A stretch of 12,679 nt of DNA. It comes from JBDSRX01 sp039929105. GTDB lineage: Bacteria > Patescibacteriota > Dojkabacteria > J137. The stretch spans positions 1-12,679 of the forward strand of contig JBDSRX010000059.1 in the NCBI GenBank assembly GCA_039929105.1, in the 5' to 3' direction. A program made the translations under genes and the position numbers. A model generated the notes under the pieces. The model was not told the DNA's origin. It ran no database searches and worked only from the letters and a program-made list of their open reading frames with translations. Below, in pieces: positions 1 to 6,017 of this stretch (within the stretch, counting starts at the first letter, position 1; each line of letters starts with the position of its first letter).

Positions 1-1716
1 AAATTCAATACTAGATGTATCTATTCCTATAGATTTGAATATTTCATCTGGAGAGTCAGAATCACCTGCAGCAAAGAAACTTTTTACTTTCTCAATAAAC
101 TTTTTATCTTGTTTATATTCATGTTGAAGTGCTTTAGAAATTAATAATCCACTAGCATAAGAATACACATAAAAAAATCTTCTAATATGGCTCCAATAAA
201 CCCACCAATTCTCATTTGTTTTTTCAAAATCTACAGAACTTCCAATATAAGCTGTCATATTTTTCTTAAAAATAGCTCCAATATCATCCTTTGATAAAAA
301 GCCACTTTTTGCAAAAGCATCATGTAAATCTTTCTCAAATTTATAGCAAGCAACTTGTCTAAATATTGTAGAAACATCATCATTCAATTTCATCATAATA
401 ATACTTAACTTTTGTTCGTCATTAGCTTCTTTTACTAGTTCTTCTAAAACAAAATCTTCCATGAATGTACTTGCAACCTCAGCAGTTGCTAGTGATGCAC
501 CAAAATATGTACCTATTTGCTTCTTGGCATACTTATAATGAATTGCATGTCCCATTTCATGCGCGAAAGTTAATACATCTTGTAATCTATTTGTATGATT
601 TAATAACACATATATTGGTCCACTTTTAAAACTAGACATACAAAAAGCTCCTCCAGACTTACCTATTGAAGGGAAGAAATCTACATTTCCATCCTCTAAC
701 ATTTCATCAAAAAAATCTGAGAATGAGTGGTCTAGATCTCCTAAAACCTTTGAAACTAATTCAACGGCTTCTTCGGAAGTGTATGTTTTCTCATTATTAC
801 CTATACTTAAATTTCTTTCAAAATACTTTAATTTATCTTTTTTTAATAATTTAGCTTTTAATTCATAAAATCTTTGAGGAATATTGAATCCATTGCTCAC
901 TCCTTCAATAAGGTTATCAACAAACTCTAATGTAACATCATCACCAACAATGCTAGATTCGTCTGGTCTAGTAAAACCTCTTAATTTATCTTCAACCTTT
1001 TTTGCTTCGAATATGGAATTAATTTCGAATGTTGCAATTTCTGCATATTGCTCATTAATTCTTGAAAATTCTTTAGCAGCAGACATTCTTGTTTTCTCAT
1101 TATTTGAATCCACTAAACTTGCCAACTCCATAAAGGTCTTCTTTTCTTTCTTTCCTTCTTCATTAATTATTACACCACTAGATTTAGTTAATAAGCTAGA
1201 AGTCATATCAATCCAATTGGAATAACTAGGTTTACTTGTTAAGTTTAGAATCTTTTCTTCTGGTTCTGAAAGTATATGTTTACTCTTATCAAACAATCTT
1301 CTAAGCAATGTGTGATAAATAGAAAGTAATTTAGAATTTAAAAATACTTCTTGTTGTTTTTTATCTACTTTGGCAAGTCTATTTGTGAAGAATAATATTT
1401 TATTAGAATTCTCTTGTATAAAGTTTACATATTTACCATAAACACCTCTAATTTCATCGTTATCTTCGTGCAGAGAGCTTTGTAAAAAGATATAGATTCC
1501 AGGCTTACCTCCATAAGCATAGTCTTCAATTATCAAGTTATATTCGTCTAATGCTTCTTTTAATTTCTCTTCACTAGAAAGATATTGTTGATCTTCACTC
1601 CATTTTTTTGAAAAAGATTCAATTACTACTTGATATTTTTGTTTATCTTCTTCAATTTTGGAGTCATGAATGTCTTTGTAAAGTGCTTCTAGATTCCATT
1701 TAAACTTTGGACTCAT
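1..1716 (-). CDS. pepF: Oligoendopeptidase F, M3 family (3' end beyond window)
   Basis: This is a cytoplasmic zinc oligopeptidase of the M3 (thimet/PepF) family, which degrades short peptides. It starts at ATG 1716 and 572 codons are visible without a stop, so the last few dozen residues lie left of the window; complete PepF proteins are about 600 residues. The zinc-binding HEMGH motif is at residues 386-390, and the third ligand is Glu413 in the stretch TAEVASTF, at the spacing typical of M3. The C-terminal substrate-pocket region is recognisable (WWVYWSHIRRFFYVYSYASG). No Shine-Dalgarno sequence precedes the start. The Smr-domain gene ends 23 bases upstream on the same strand, so the two are probably co-transcribed. 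The family call is firm; the PepF subfamily is inferred from length and motif context. Confidence 0.92.
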   Translation of the reverse strand, partial: MSPKFKWNLEALYKDIHDSKIEEDKQKYQVVIESFSKKWSEDQQYLSSEEKLKEALDEYNLIIEDYAYGGKPGIYIFLQSSLHEDNDEIRGVYGKYVNFIQENSNKILFFTNRLAKVDKKQQEVFLNSKLLSIYHTLLRRLFDKSKHILSEPEEKILNLTSKPSYSNWIDMTSSLLTKSSGVIINEEGKKEKKTFMELASLVDSNNEKTRMSAAKEFSRINEQYAEIATFEINSIFEAKKVEDKLRGFTRPDESSIVGDDVTLEFVDNLIEGVSNGFNIPQRFYELKAKLLKKDKLKYFERNLSIGNNEKTYTSEEAVELVSKVLGDLDHSFSDFFDEMLEDGNVDFFPSIGKSGGAFCMSSFKSGPIYVLLNHTNRLQDVLTFAHEMGHAIHYKYAKKQIGTYFGASLATAEVASTFMEDFVLEELVKEANDEQKLSIIMMKLNDDVSTIFRQVACYKFEKDLHDAFAKSGFLSKDDIGAIFKKNMTAYIGSSVDFEKTNENWWVYWSHIRRFFYVYSYASGLLISKALQHEYKQDKKFIEKVKSFFAAGDSDSPDEIFKSIGIDTSSIEF

Positions 1717-1739
1717 ATTTACTATTTTAAATTCAAATA

Positions 1740-2054
1740 TTATATTGTCTTAATTTTAACTTCGAATGCGCCACTTTGGCCATTAAAATAACTTGCTTGT
1801 TTAAATTCGTTTACTAACTTATGAGATTTGAGAATTTTTTGAACAAAAGGTCTAACTACAAAGCCTTTGCCAACAATTATTATTACATTTTCTAATTTTG
1901 ATAAATAACAATCTTCTAGAAATGTATTCAGCATAGATTCAACATCGTAAGGATCAAATTTATCCAAAATATGGAAATCTAGCTCCGCTTCTGAAGTAAA
2001 TGGAACTATATCTTCTGTTTTTTTATATTTATTTGAATGAGTATTTTTAGACAT
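1740..2054 (-). CDS. Small stand-alone Smr-domain protein
   Basis: This 104-residue protein consists almost entirely of one Smr (small MutS-related) domain. Smr domains are nucleic-acid-binding or nicking modules; some stand-alone forms cleave RNA or DNA. The LDFH motif at residues 25-28 matches the family's LDxH, IIVGKG at 59-64 corresponds to the IxHGKG loop, and NGQSGAFEV at 91-99 to the C-terminal GGxGxTxV strand. The His of HGKG is replaced by Val and the Gly after it by other residues, so activity may be altered. The first 22 residues are polar and probably disordered. There is no MutS core. The start lies 17 bases after the end of a tRNA 3' remnant, so its leader must run through that region. 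It probably forms an operon with the downstream peptidase. Confidence 0.82.
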   Translation of the reverse strand: MSKNTHSNKYKKTEDIVPFTSEAELDFHILDKFDPYDVESMLNTFLEDCYLSKLENVIIIVGKGFVVRPFVQKILKSHKLVNEFKQASYFNGQSGAFEVKIKTI

Positions 2055-2070
2055 TTGAAGTATTTAAACT

Positions 2071-2089
2071 TGCGGGACTAGGATTCGAA
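2071..2089 (-). pseudogene. 3' remnant of a second tRNA (T-loop to acceptor end)
   Basis: These 19 bases match the 3' end of the intact tRNA-Gln at 2144-2162 with one difference: the acceptor ends in TCCCGCA instead of TCCTGCA. The match starts in the T-loop and breaks off where the REP-like sequence begins. The altered base is complementary to the altered base in the 5' remnant at 2271-2286, so the two pieces look like halves of one tRNA gene. Confidence 0.7.
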
Positions 2090-2090
2090 T

Positions 2091-2120
2091 CCTTTCGACT
2101 TCGCTCAGGACAGGCTCCGG
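2091..2120 (+). repeat. REP-like intergenic repeat, copy 1
   Basis: The core CTTCGCTCAGGACAGGCTC recurs at 11452-11470 almost without change, and an inverted diverged copy lies at 2242-2270. It belongs to the broad class of CCTTCGAC..GCTCAGG intergenic repeats common in several bacterial phyla. It abuts the tRNA 3' remnant directly, which suggests it marks a breakpoint. Confidence 0.75.
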
Positions 2121-2126
2121 TAGACT

Positions 2127-2230
2127 AAGTTCCCTAATAAAATTGCAGGACTAGGATTCGAACCTAGGTAAATGACTCCAGAGGTCATTGTCCTACCACT
2201 AGACGATCCTGCAATTTTATTAACTAACTT
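2127..2230. repeat. Inverted repeat extending the tRNA-Gln acceptor stem
   Basis: The left arm is AAGTT (2127-2131), three unmatched bases, then TAATAAAAT (2135-2143). The right arm is ATTTTATTA (2214-2222), three unmatched bases, then AACTT (2226-2230). The arms are symmetric about the tRNA anticodon loop, and the REP arms at 2091-2120 and 2242-2270 continue the symmetry outwards. In RNA this would be a long rod with the tRNA at its tip. Confidence 0.8.
2143..2213 (-). tRNA. tRNA-Gln (anticodon CUG)
   Basis: A full cloverleaf is visible on the minus strand. The 7-bp acceptor TGCAGGA/TCCTGCA has the U1-A72 pair common in tRNA-Gln, with discriminator A at 2143. The D arm is GTCT/GGAC, the anticodon stem ATGAC/GTCAT encloses loop CTCTGGA, and the T arm is CTAGG-TTCGAAT-CCTAG. 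The anticodon CTG occupies 2179-2181 and reads CAG. CCA is not encoded and must be added after transcription. The leader and trailer are complementary over nine further bases (TAATAAAAT and its inverse), prolonging the acceptor into a 16-bp helix. Confidence 0.95.
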
Positions 2231-2241
2231 TTCACTGTTGT

Positions 2242-2270
2242 CCGGACTTTACCCTGAGCTTGTAGAAGGG
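2242..2270 (-). repeat. REP-like intergenic repeat, copy 2 (inverted)
   Basis: Read on the minus strand, this aligns with copy 1 as CCCTTCTACAAGCTCAGGG followed by a spacer and TCCGG. It faces copy 1 across the tRNA-Gln, so the two form an inverted pair. It starts immediately after the tRNA 5' remnant. It also holds its own short hairpin, CCCT with AGGG. Confidence 0.7.
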
Positions 2271-2286
2271 ACTAGACGATCCCGCA
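2271..2286 (-). pseudogene. 5' remnant of a second tRNA (acceptor to D-loop)
   Basis: The minus strand reads TGCGGGATCGTCTAGT, identical to the first 16 bases of the intact tRNA-Gln except G for A at position 4. It stops in the D-loop, where the REP-like copy begins. Its acceptor TGCGGGA pairs perfectly with the TCCCGCA of the 3' remnant at 2071-2089. A TATACT box lies directly upstream (2291-2286) and may be a remnant promoter. Confidence 0.7.
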
Positions 2287-2290
2287 GTAT

Positions 2291-2372
2291 AATTAAGAAT
2301 GACGAATTACGAATGAAAAATAATTAATCTTATTCTATTTGTCATTCGTCACTCTTAATTCGTAATTCTTAA
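2291..2372. repeat. Imperfect inverted repeat of ACGAATTA/TGACGAATGA type
   Basis: The left arm (2291-2316) and right arm (2342-2372) are inverted versions of the same sequence with a few mismatches and a small shift, around an AT-rich loop of about 25 bases. The right arm contains the stop codon of the membrane-protein gene (2369-2371), so it may act as that gene's transcription end. Tandem GAATTACGAAT-type palindromes are common intergenic repeats in AT-rich bacteria. Confidence 0.7.
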
Positions 2373-3184
2373 GAGACTCCTAAAAGAATACTCAGAGCAA
2401 TCAACAAAACTAACAAATATTCAAAAAGAACGCTTCTAGTTAATGTCCTATTAATAGCATGTTGTATTATAGCAAGTGAGAGATAGAAAATGAAAATAAT
2501 GCAAAGCGAGATCTGTAATTGATTATATTTATTTGCAGCAACTAAAAGACTAGCGCTTTCTGCAATAATAATTGACCCAATAATTGCTAAGATATAATGT
2601 CTATTAAACGCAAACTTTTGTCTTATTAATAATAAAAGATGCAAGATAGCTGATAATGCAAGCACTCCACCAAATACTTGTTGAACATTTCCTTGGGAGT
2701 AATTAACAATTACATCCCCACCTAAAAAGAAAATAATAAATTTAAAGAAATCGTAAACAAAATGGGTCTTACTTTCTAAATCTAAAGAATTCTTAAAAAA
2801 AGATCTAATGTTTACAAAAAGCACAAAAAATAGTACGAATGTTAATATTAGAATTATAGTTAGAATATTAGATGAAAGATTATAGTATCCAAAGCCAATA
2901 ATAGAAATGTATAAACCTAATGGAAGGATAATTTTATTAAATAGATGTGATAACTCGTTTATGTCATCACTAAAATCCATATTAAGTACAACTGTCTTAC
3001 TTCTAGCTATGTAATTAATAATAATTTCAGAAATGATAATGGTGATAATTGCTGCAGAAAATACGAAAAATTGTGAACTATTATTAAATTTATGAAGCTC
3101 TTGAATAGCAGCGTATATTGCTAAGGTAATACCTGCTGAATATATTGCAGGAATAAAAATGAAGTTTCCTAAATCTTTTCTCAT
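2369..3184 (-). CDS. Unknown polytopic membrane protein
   Basis: I do not recognise the family. The 271-residue protein is almost wholly hydrophobic, with about eight or nine likely membrane helices near residues 8-28, 38-60, 84-103, 106-124, 142-162 (weaker), 168-187, 196-216, 223-243 and 251-270. Soluble parts are short: a loop around 61-83 (RSKTVVLNMDFSDDINELSH) and a charged stretch at 126-141. No Cys pairs, no His/Asp/Glu catalytic pattern and no nucleotide-binding motif stand out, so an enzyme or transporter role cannot be assigned. It is the only gene between the RRM gene's terminator and the tRNA region, so it is probably transcribed alone. The ATG at 3184 is preceded by AACCAATTT with no Shine-Dalgarno sequence. 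Confidence 0.8.
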   Translation of the reverse strand: MRKDLGNFIFIPAIYSAGITLAIYAAIQELHKFNNSSQFFVFSAAIITIIISEIIINYIARSKTVVLNMDFSDDINELSHLFNKIILPLGLYISIIGFGYYNLSSNILTIILILTFVLFFVLFVNIRSFFKNSLDLESKTHFVYDFFKFIIFFLGGDVIVNYSQGNVQQVFGGVLALSAILHLLLLIRQKFAFNRHYILAIIGSIIIAESASLLVAANKYNQLQISLCIIFIFYLSLAIIQHAINRTLTRSVLFEYLLVLLIALSILLGVS

Positions 3185-3231
3185 AAATTGGTTTACAACT
3201 AAGAAGATTGTACATTACACTGAGGTTTTTT

Positions 3232-3262
3232 AAAACAAAAAAGGGAGGTTTTACCCTCCCTT
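3232..3262 (-). terminator. Intrinsic terminator of the RRM gene
   Basis: On the minus strand a perfect 8-bp stem, AAGGGAGG/CCTCCCTT with a 6-base loop, is followed by TTTTGTTTT. It lies 14 bases past the RRM stop codon and separates that gene from the membrane-protein gene. Confidence 0.9.
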
Positions 3263-3276
3263 CTATGCAACGCTAA

Positions 3277-3762
3277 TTAAGCGTATTCTTCTTCATTAGA
3301 TTCTTCTCTTGGTGCTCTTCTCTCCCAATTTCCTCCATTTCCACCGTCTCTACTTCCGCCGAAGTTTCCTCCGCCTCTGTTTCCTCTGAATGAACCTCTG
3401 TCTCCAGTTGGTCTCTCTCCAGTGAATTCTCTTTTCTTTTCAACAACAATTGCTCTTCCTTCGAATTCTTTTCCGTTTAGGATCTCGATTGCTTTGTCTA
3501 AGTCATCTGGATTCTCTAGAGTTACAAATGCCATTCCCTTTGATCTTGGAACATTTACTCCTTCTCTATTGATGTAGTTTCTATCTTTTAAGATAAATAC
3601 TGCTTTGTTCTTTTCTTCGTCTGCTGCAATGTTAATCATATGATCAACTGTTCCAGCTTCTTGTGCTGCAGTAAATTCTGCAACGATTAGCTCTTTTAAA
3701 GAATCCTCAGTTAGTGTGTAAGCTAAGTTCTTTATAAATAATGTTTTGTTTGAATTGTCCAT
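3277..3762 (-). CDS. RRM-domain RNA-binding protein with RGG-like tail
   Basis: This 161-residue protein binds single-stranded RNA through an RNA recognition motif. RNP2 is LFIKNL (residues 8-13) and RNP1 is KGMAFVTL (75-82), followed by the last helix and strand up to about 110. RNP2 and RNP1 are about 60 residues apart, roughly twice the usual distance in small bacterial RRM proteins, so there is an insertion around 33-65. Residues 115-150 form a Gly/Arg-rich tail with FRGNRGGG and GGSRDGG repeats, ending in an acidic EESNEEEYA. Such RRM+RGG proteins are known in cyanobacteria and several other bacteria, often cold-induced; a role as RNA chaperone is inferred. An in-frame TAA just upstream fixes ATG 3762 as the first ATG. 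The gene stands alone, with a long leader and its own terminator. Confidence 0.9.
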   Translation of the reverse strand: MDNSNKTLFIKNLAYTLTEDSLKELIVAEFTAAQEAGTVDHMINIAADEEKNKAVFILKDRNYINREGVNVPRSKGMAFVTLENPDDLDKAIEILNGKEFEGRAIVVEKKREFTGERPTGDRGSFRGNRGGGNFGGSRDGGNGGNWERRAPREESNEEEYA

Positions 3763-3794
3763 TAAATTTTATTTTAATTTTATAAATATATTTT

Positions 3795-3836
3795 GATTCT
3801 TCACAAGAATCGATGTCGCAAATTTTTCCCTCCTTT
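3795..3836 (-). promoter_or_regulatory. RRM gene leader: strong SD, six-codon ORF and hairpin
   Basis: About 65 bases before the RRM start the minus strand carries AAAGGAGG (3836-3829), the only near-perfect Shine-Dalgarno sequence I noticed in the window. Seven bases later a TTG begins a six-codon frame (MRHRFL) ending in TGA at 3803-3801. That stop lies inside a perfect 7-bp hairpin, GATTCTT/AAGAATC (3811-3795). The real RRM ATG has no such site. This could be a leader peptide or an autoregulatory leader; chance is not excluded. Confidence 0.4.
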
Positions 3837-3933
3837 ACATAATATTTAATATTGCCACCAATTAATATCCAAGATAATTAACCAGCACTAAGAGATTATA
3901 TAGCTAAAACCCTTTTTTTACAAATATTCTCAT

Positions 3934-4785
3934 TTACTTTTTCTGTTTAGGTTTGGGAAGGTTTCTAATGTATTCAAACAAAATTTGACCAGCAATTGCA
4001 GTATTTTTTCCAAAGTAGTTTGTATACCAAGTACTCATTTCTAAATAGTTTAATTTAGGACTTAAAGCATAAAATTCTATTAAAACTCTTTTTGCCCAAA
4101 TATCCAATGGTGTTATATCTAATCTACCTAATCCAAAGACAAGTATACAGTCAGCTATCTTATTACCAATTCCTTTAAATGAAGTTAAATACTCTTTTAA
4201 TTCTGAAGTTGTTTTATTTCCTAAGTCTTTTATTAGTTTCTTATCTGTTACTAACTTTTCAGCTGCTGCTTTTAAATAAGGTGCTCTAAAACCGGCTCCT
4301 ATATCTCTTAAATCATTTTCTGAGAGTAAAGCTATAGCTTTTGCACTTGGGAATGTATAGGATTCTCCGTATTCGCTTTTAATAGAGTTTCCATATTTTT
4401 TACTAATGTCTTTAACAAGTTTCCTTACTCCTTTTACACTTTTGTGTGAACTAAGAATAAAGTTCATTAAAACTGTTTCGAAATCTTGGTTTAATAATCT
4501 AACTCCATTATTTTGTTTAGAAGCAGCAATAATATGTTTGTCTTTAAGAATTTCTTTTAATGAAGCATTGTAATCGAAGTATATATTTAAGTATTCTTCT
4601 ATTAGTTCGTTATTGTTATTTACAGGATAGGTTTGCCAAAGAATCGAATTATTTTCTTCTTTAATTGCAATTGCACAATCTCTATGAGTGCCAAGATAAA
4701 TTTCATTAACCTTGTTCCAAGTAAAAGATTGCCCTCCTAATAAAGTTAGTTCCAAATTGTAGTTTTCTATATCCAGCTTGTTCAT
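3934..4785 (-). CDS. ogg: OGG1-type 8-oxoguanine DNA glycosylase/AP lyase
   Basis: This 283-residue base-excision repair enzyme should remove 8-oxoguanine and nick the resulting abasic site. The N-terminal OGG_N domain shows the LTLLGGQSFTW signature (13-23), and the HhH-GPD domain occupies about 100-275. The helix-hairpin-helix is FKGIGNKIADC (203-213); Lys209 aligns with the Schiff-base lysine (human OGG1 Lys249), Cys213 with Cys253, and Asp228 in PLDIW with the catalytic Asp268. The residue after DI is Trp where human OGG1 has His. There is no Cys-ligated iron-sulfur cluster, which separates it from Nth and MutY. The related AlkA family is less likely given the GQSF motif. A TATAAT box lies only six bases before the ATG, so the mRNA may be leaderless. 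Confidence 0.9.
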   Translation of the reverse strand: MNKLDIENYNLELTLLGGQSFTWNKVNEIYLGTHRDCAIAIKEENNSILWQTYPVNNNNELIEEYLNIYFDYNASLKEILKDKHIIAASKQNNGVRLLNQDFETVLMNFILSSHKSVKGVRKLVKDISKKYGNSIKSEYGESYTFPSAKAIALLSENDLRDIGAGFRAPYLKAAAEKLVTDKKLIKDLGNKTTSELKEYLTSFKGIGNKIADCILVFGLGRLDITPLDIWAKRVLIEFYALSPKLNYLEMSTWYTNYFGKNTAIAGQILFEYIRNLPKPKQKK

Positions 4786-4791
4786 ACACTA

Positions 4792-4797
4792 ATTATA
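4792..4797 (-). promoter_or_regulatory. -10 box of the ogg gene, possibly leaderless
   Basis: A consensus TATAAT on the minus strand ends at 4792 and the ATG starts at 4785. Initiation about seven bases after the -10 box would fall on or next to the start codon. No good -35 hexamer is found at 16-18 bases. Confidence 0.4.
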
Positions 4798-4822
4798 ATA
4801 CAACTACGCAAATTCAGTATAA

Positions 4823-4851
4823 TTGACATTTCGTTCACTAGCTGATAATCT
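4823..4851 (+). promoter_or_regulatory. Sigma-70 type promoter of the thioredoxin-like gene
   Basis: A perfect -35 box TTGACA (4823-4828) and a -10 box TAATCT (4846-4851) are separated by exactly 17 bases. Transcription should start near 4858, giving a leader of about 23 bases without a Shine-Dalgarno sequence. Confidence 0.75.
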
Positions 4852-4880
4852 AGAGATGCTAAATTTTTTATTTATTGTAG

Positions 4881-5339
4881 ATGAAAAGGGTTCCGAAAGT
4901 AGTTAATAAGCTTCCAATGTATTTGGTCTTGATTGTGCTTTTTGGAGTTGCGTTTTTTATACTAACTGGAAAGTTTAAATTAGAAGTAATTAATGTTTCT
5001 GCCGATACGTCTGATATTCCCAACTACGTGAAGTTAACAACATTCGAAGATCAAACTATTAGTGAAATTCTAACAACACCTAAAACGTTAGGCTTTGTAA
5101 CTTCTCCATGGTGTAGTAACTGTAATCTACTTACTATTGAATTAAAAGATTTTTTAAAAGAACATAGTGATTACAAAGTTTATGAATTTGATTTAGATAG
5201 CGATAGAAGCTTATTAAGAGAAATTTCTGCAGATTCAACCCCAACATTAATAATTCCAACAAGTAGTCAATTTGAAGTTAAATCTAATATATCTTTACAA
5301 GATTTAAAAGATATAATTTTAACTGAACTAGGCAACTAA
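4881..5339 (+). CDS. Membrane-anchored thioredoxin-like protein
   Basis: This 152-residue protein has a short basic N-terminus, one membrane helix (about 12-29) and an extracytoplasmic thioredoxin-like domain (about 50-150). The redox motif is WCSNC (77-81) after a hydrophobic strand, and the cis-proline loop is STPTLII with Pro121. Both are hallmarks of the thioredoxin fold. It probably reduces or oxidises thiols of surface proteins, but whether it acts as reductase, oxidase or isomerase cannot be read from the sequence; no partner such as DsbB, DsbD or CcdA is in the window. It has its own strong promoter. Its TAA stop interlocks with the TAG of the convergent methyltransferase gene, overlapping by four bases. 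Confidence 0.88.
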   Translation: MKRVPKVVNKLPMYLVLIVLFGVAFFILTGKFKLEVINVSADTSDIPNYVKLTTFEDQTISEILTTPKTLGFVTSPWCSNCNLLTIELKDFLKEHSDYKVYEFDLDSDRSLLREISADSTPTLIIPTSSQFEVKSNISLQDLKDIILTELGN

Positions 5340-6013
5340 GCTGTACCTGCTTTAGATTTGTCGAAAATAAATCCTGTAATTAATTCCTCACTAAACTGAT
5401 CTACTCCGTTACGTTTTATAATCTTCAAATTGTTATCCCTTGTTGGATGTACAAGTACTCCACCATCAGTTTTTAATTGCATCTTTAAACTATTAGCAAT
5501 TTGATCGTCAGCAAAGGCAATATGAATTCCGTCAAACGGTGCTTTTTGTATTAGTCCATCTCCTCCATCTCTATATAATAGTTCTACATTCTTAATTATT
5601 GGATATTTTTTTAGATCTAATCTTGCATTTTCATAAATCCATTGTACTCTTTCTATAGAAAAAATCTTTCCACTATCTCCAGCACAGAATCCTAATAATG
5701 CAGCTGTATAACCTGTTCCTGTTCCAATATCCAAATACTTACCTCCATATTTTGGAGCTAAATATGAAAGCATCTGTGCAATTATAGTTGGTTTATTTAA
5801 TTTCTCACTATACCCAATATCTACTTCGTAATCACCATAAGCTAAATTAGCGTGTTTTTCTGGAACAAAATCCTTTCTATCTATAGTTCGAAAGGCATTA
5901 ATTAGTAAAGGATCCTTTAATATTGGGTTTTTCCCATTCATTAAAACTGAAAGTAAGTATTCTTTTGTCCATGAGAATACATTTGCTGTTCCATAAGTGT
6001 TTATATTTATCAT
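5336..6013 (-). CDS. pcm: PIMT-family (protein-L-isoaspartate) methyltransferase
   Basis: This 225-residue SAM-dependent methyltransferase resembles protein-L-isoaspartate O-methyltransferase, which repairs damaged Asp/Asn residues in proteins. SAM motif I is YLDIGTGTGY (93-102), with Glu121 as the acidic ribose-binding residue. RDGGDGL (148-154) and APFDGIHIAF (158-167) match the family's DGxxG and APFDAI blocks, and the N-terminal FRTIDRKDFVPE (41-52) matches its helix. The ISxP motif that normally precedes the SAM domain is LNKP here (72-75), so the isoaspartyl-binding Ser is absent and the substrate could differ. It follows the PBP gene by four bases, which indicates an operon, and is preceded by no Shine-Dalgarno sequence. 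Confidence 0.85.
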   Translation of the reverse strand: MININTYGTANVFSWTKEYLLSVLMNGKNPILKDPLLINAFRTIDRKDFVPEKHANLAYGDYEVDIGYSEKLNKPTIIAQMLSYLAPKYGGKYLDIGTGTGYTAALLGFCAGDSGKIFSIERVQWIYENARLDLKKYPIIKNVELLYRDGGDGLIQKAPFDGIHIAFADDQIANSLKMQLKTDGGVLVHPTRDNNLKIIKRNGVDQFSEELITGFIFDKSKAGTA

Positions 6014-6017
6014 ACTT

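Noticed and set aside
666..854. Plus-strand frame of 62 codons within the oligoendopeptidase gene
   Set aside because: Antisense shadow of conserved coding sequence.
884..1225. Plus-strand frame of 113 codons within the oligoendopeptidase gene
   Set aside because: It is antisense to a clearly conserved M3 peptidase and resembles no protein.
2071..2286. CRISPR-like spaced repeats around the tRNA
   Set aside because: The repeated units are inverted tRNA and REP pieces, not direct repeats at regular spacing, and no cas gene is near.
2071..2286. Attachment site of an integrated element at the tRNA 3' end
   Set aside because: The duplicated tRNA end lies only about 50 bases from the intact one, with no integrase or cargo between them.
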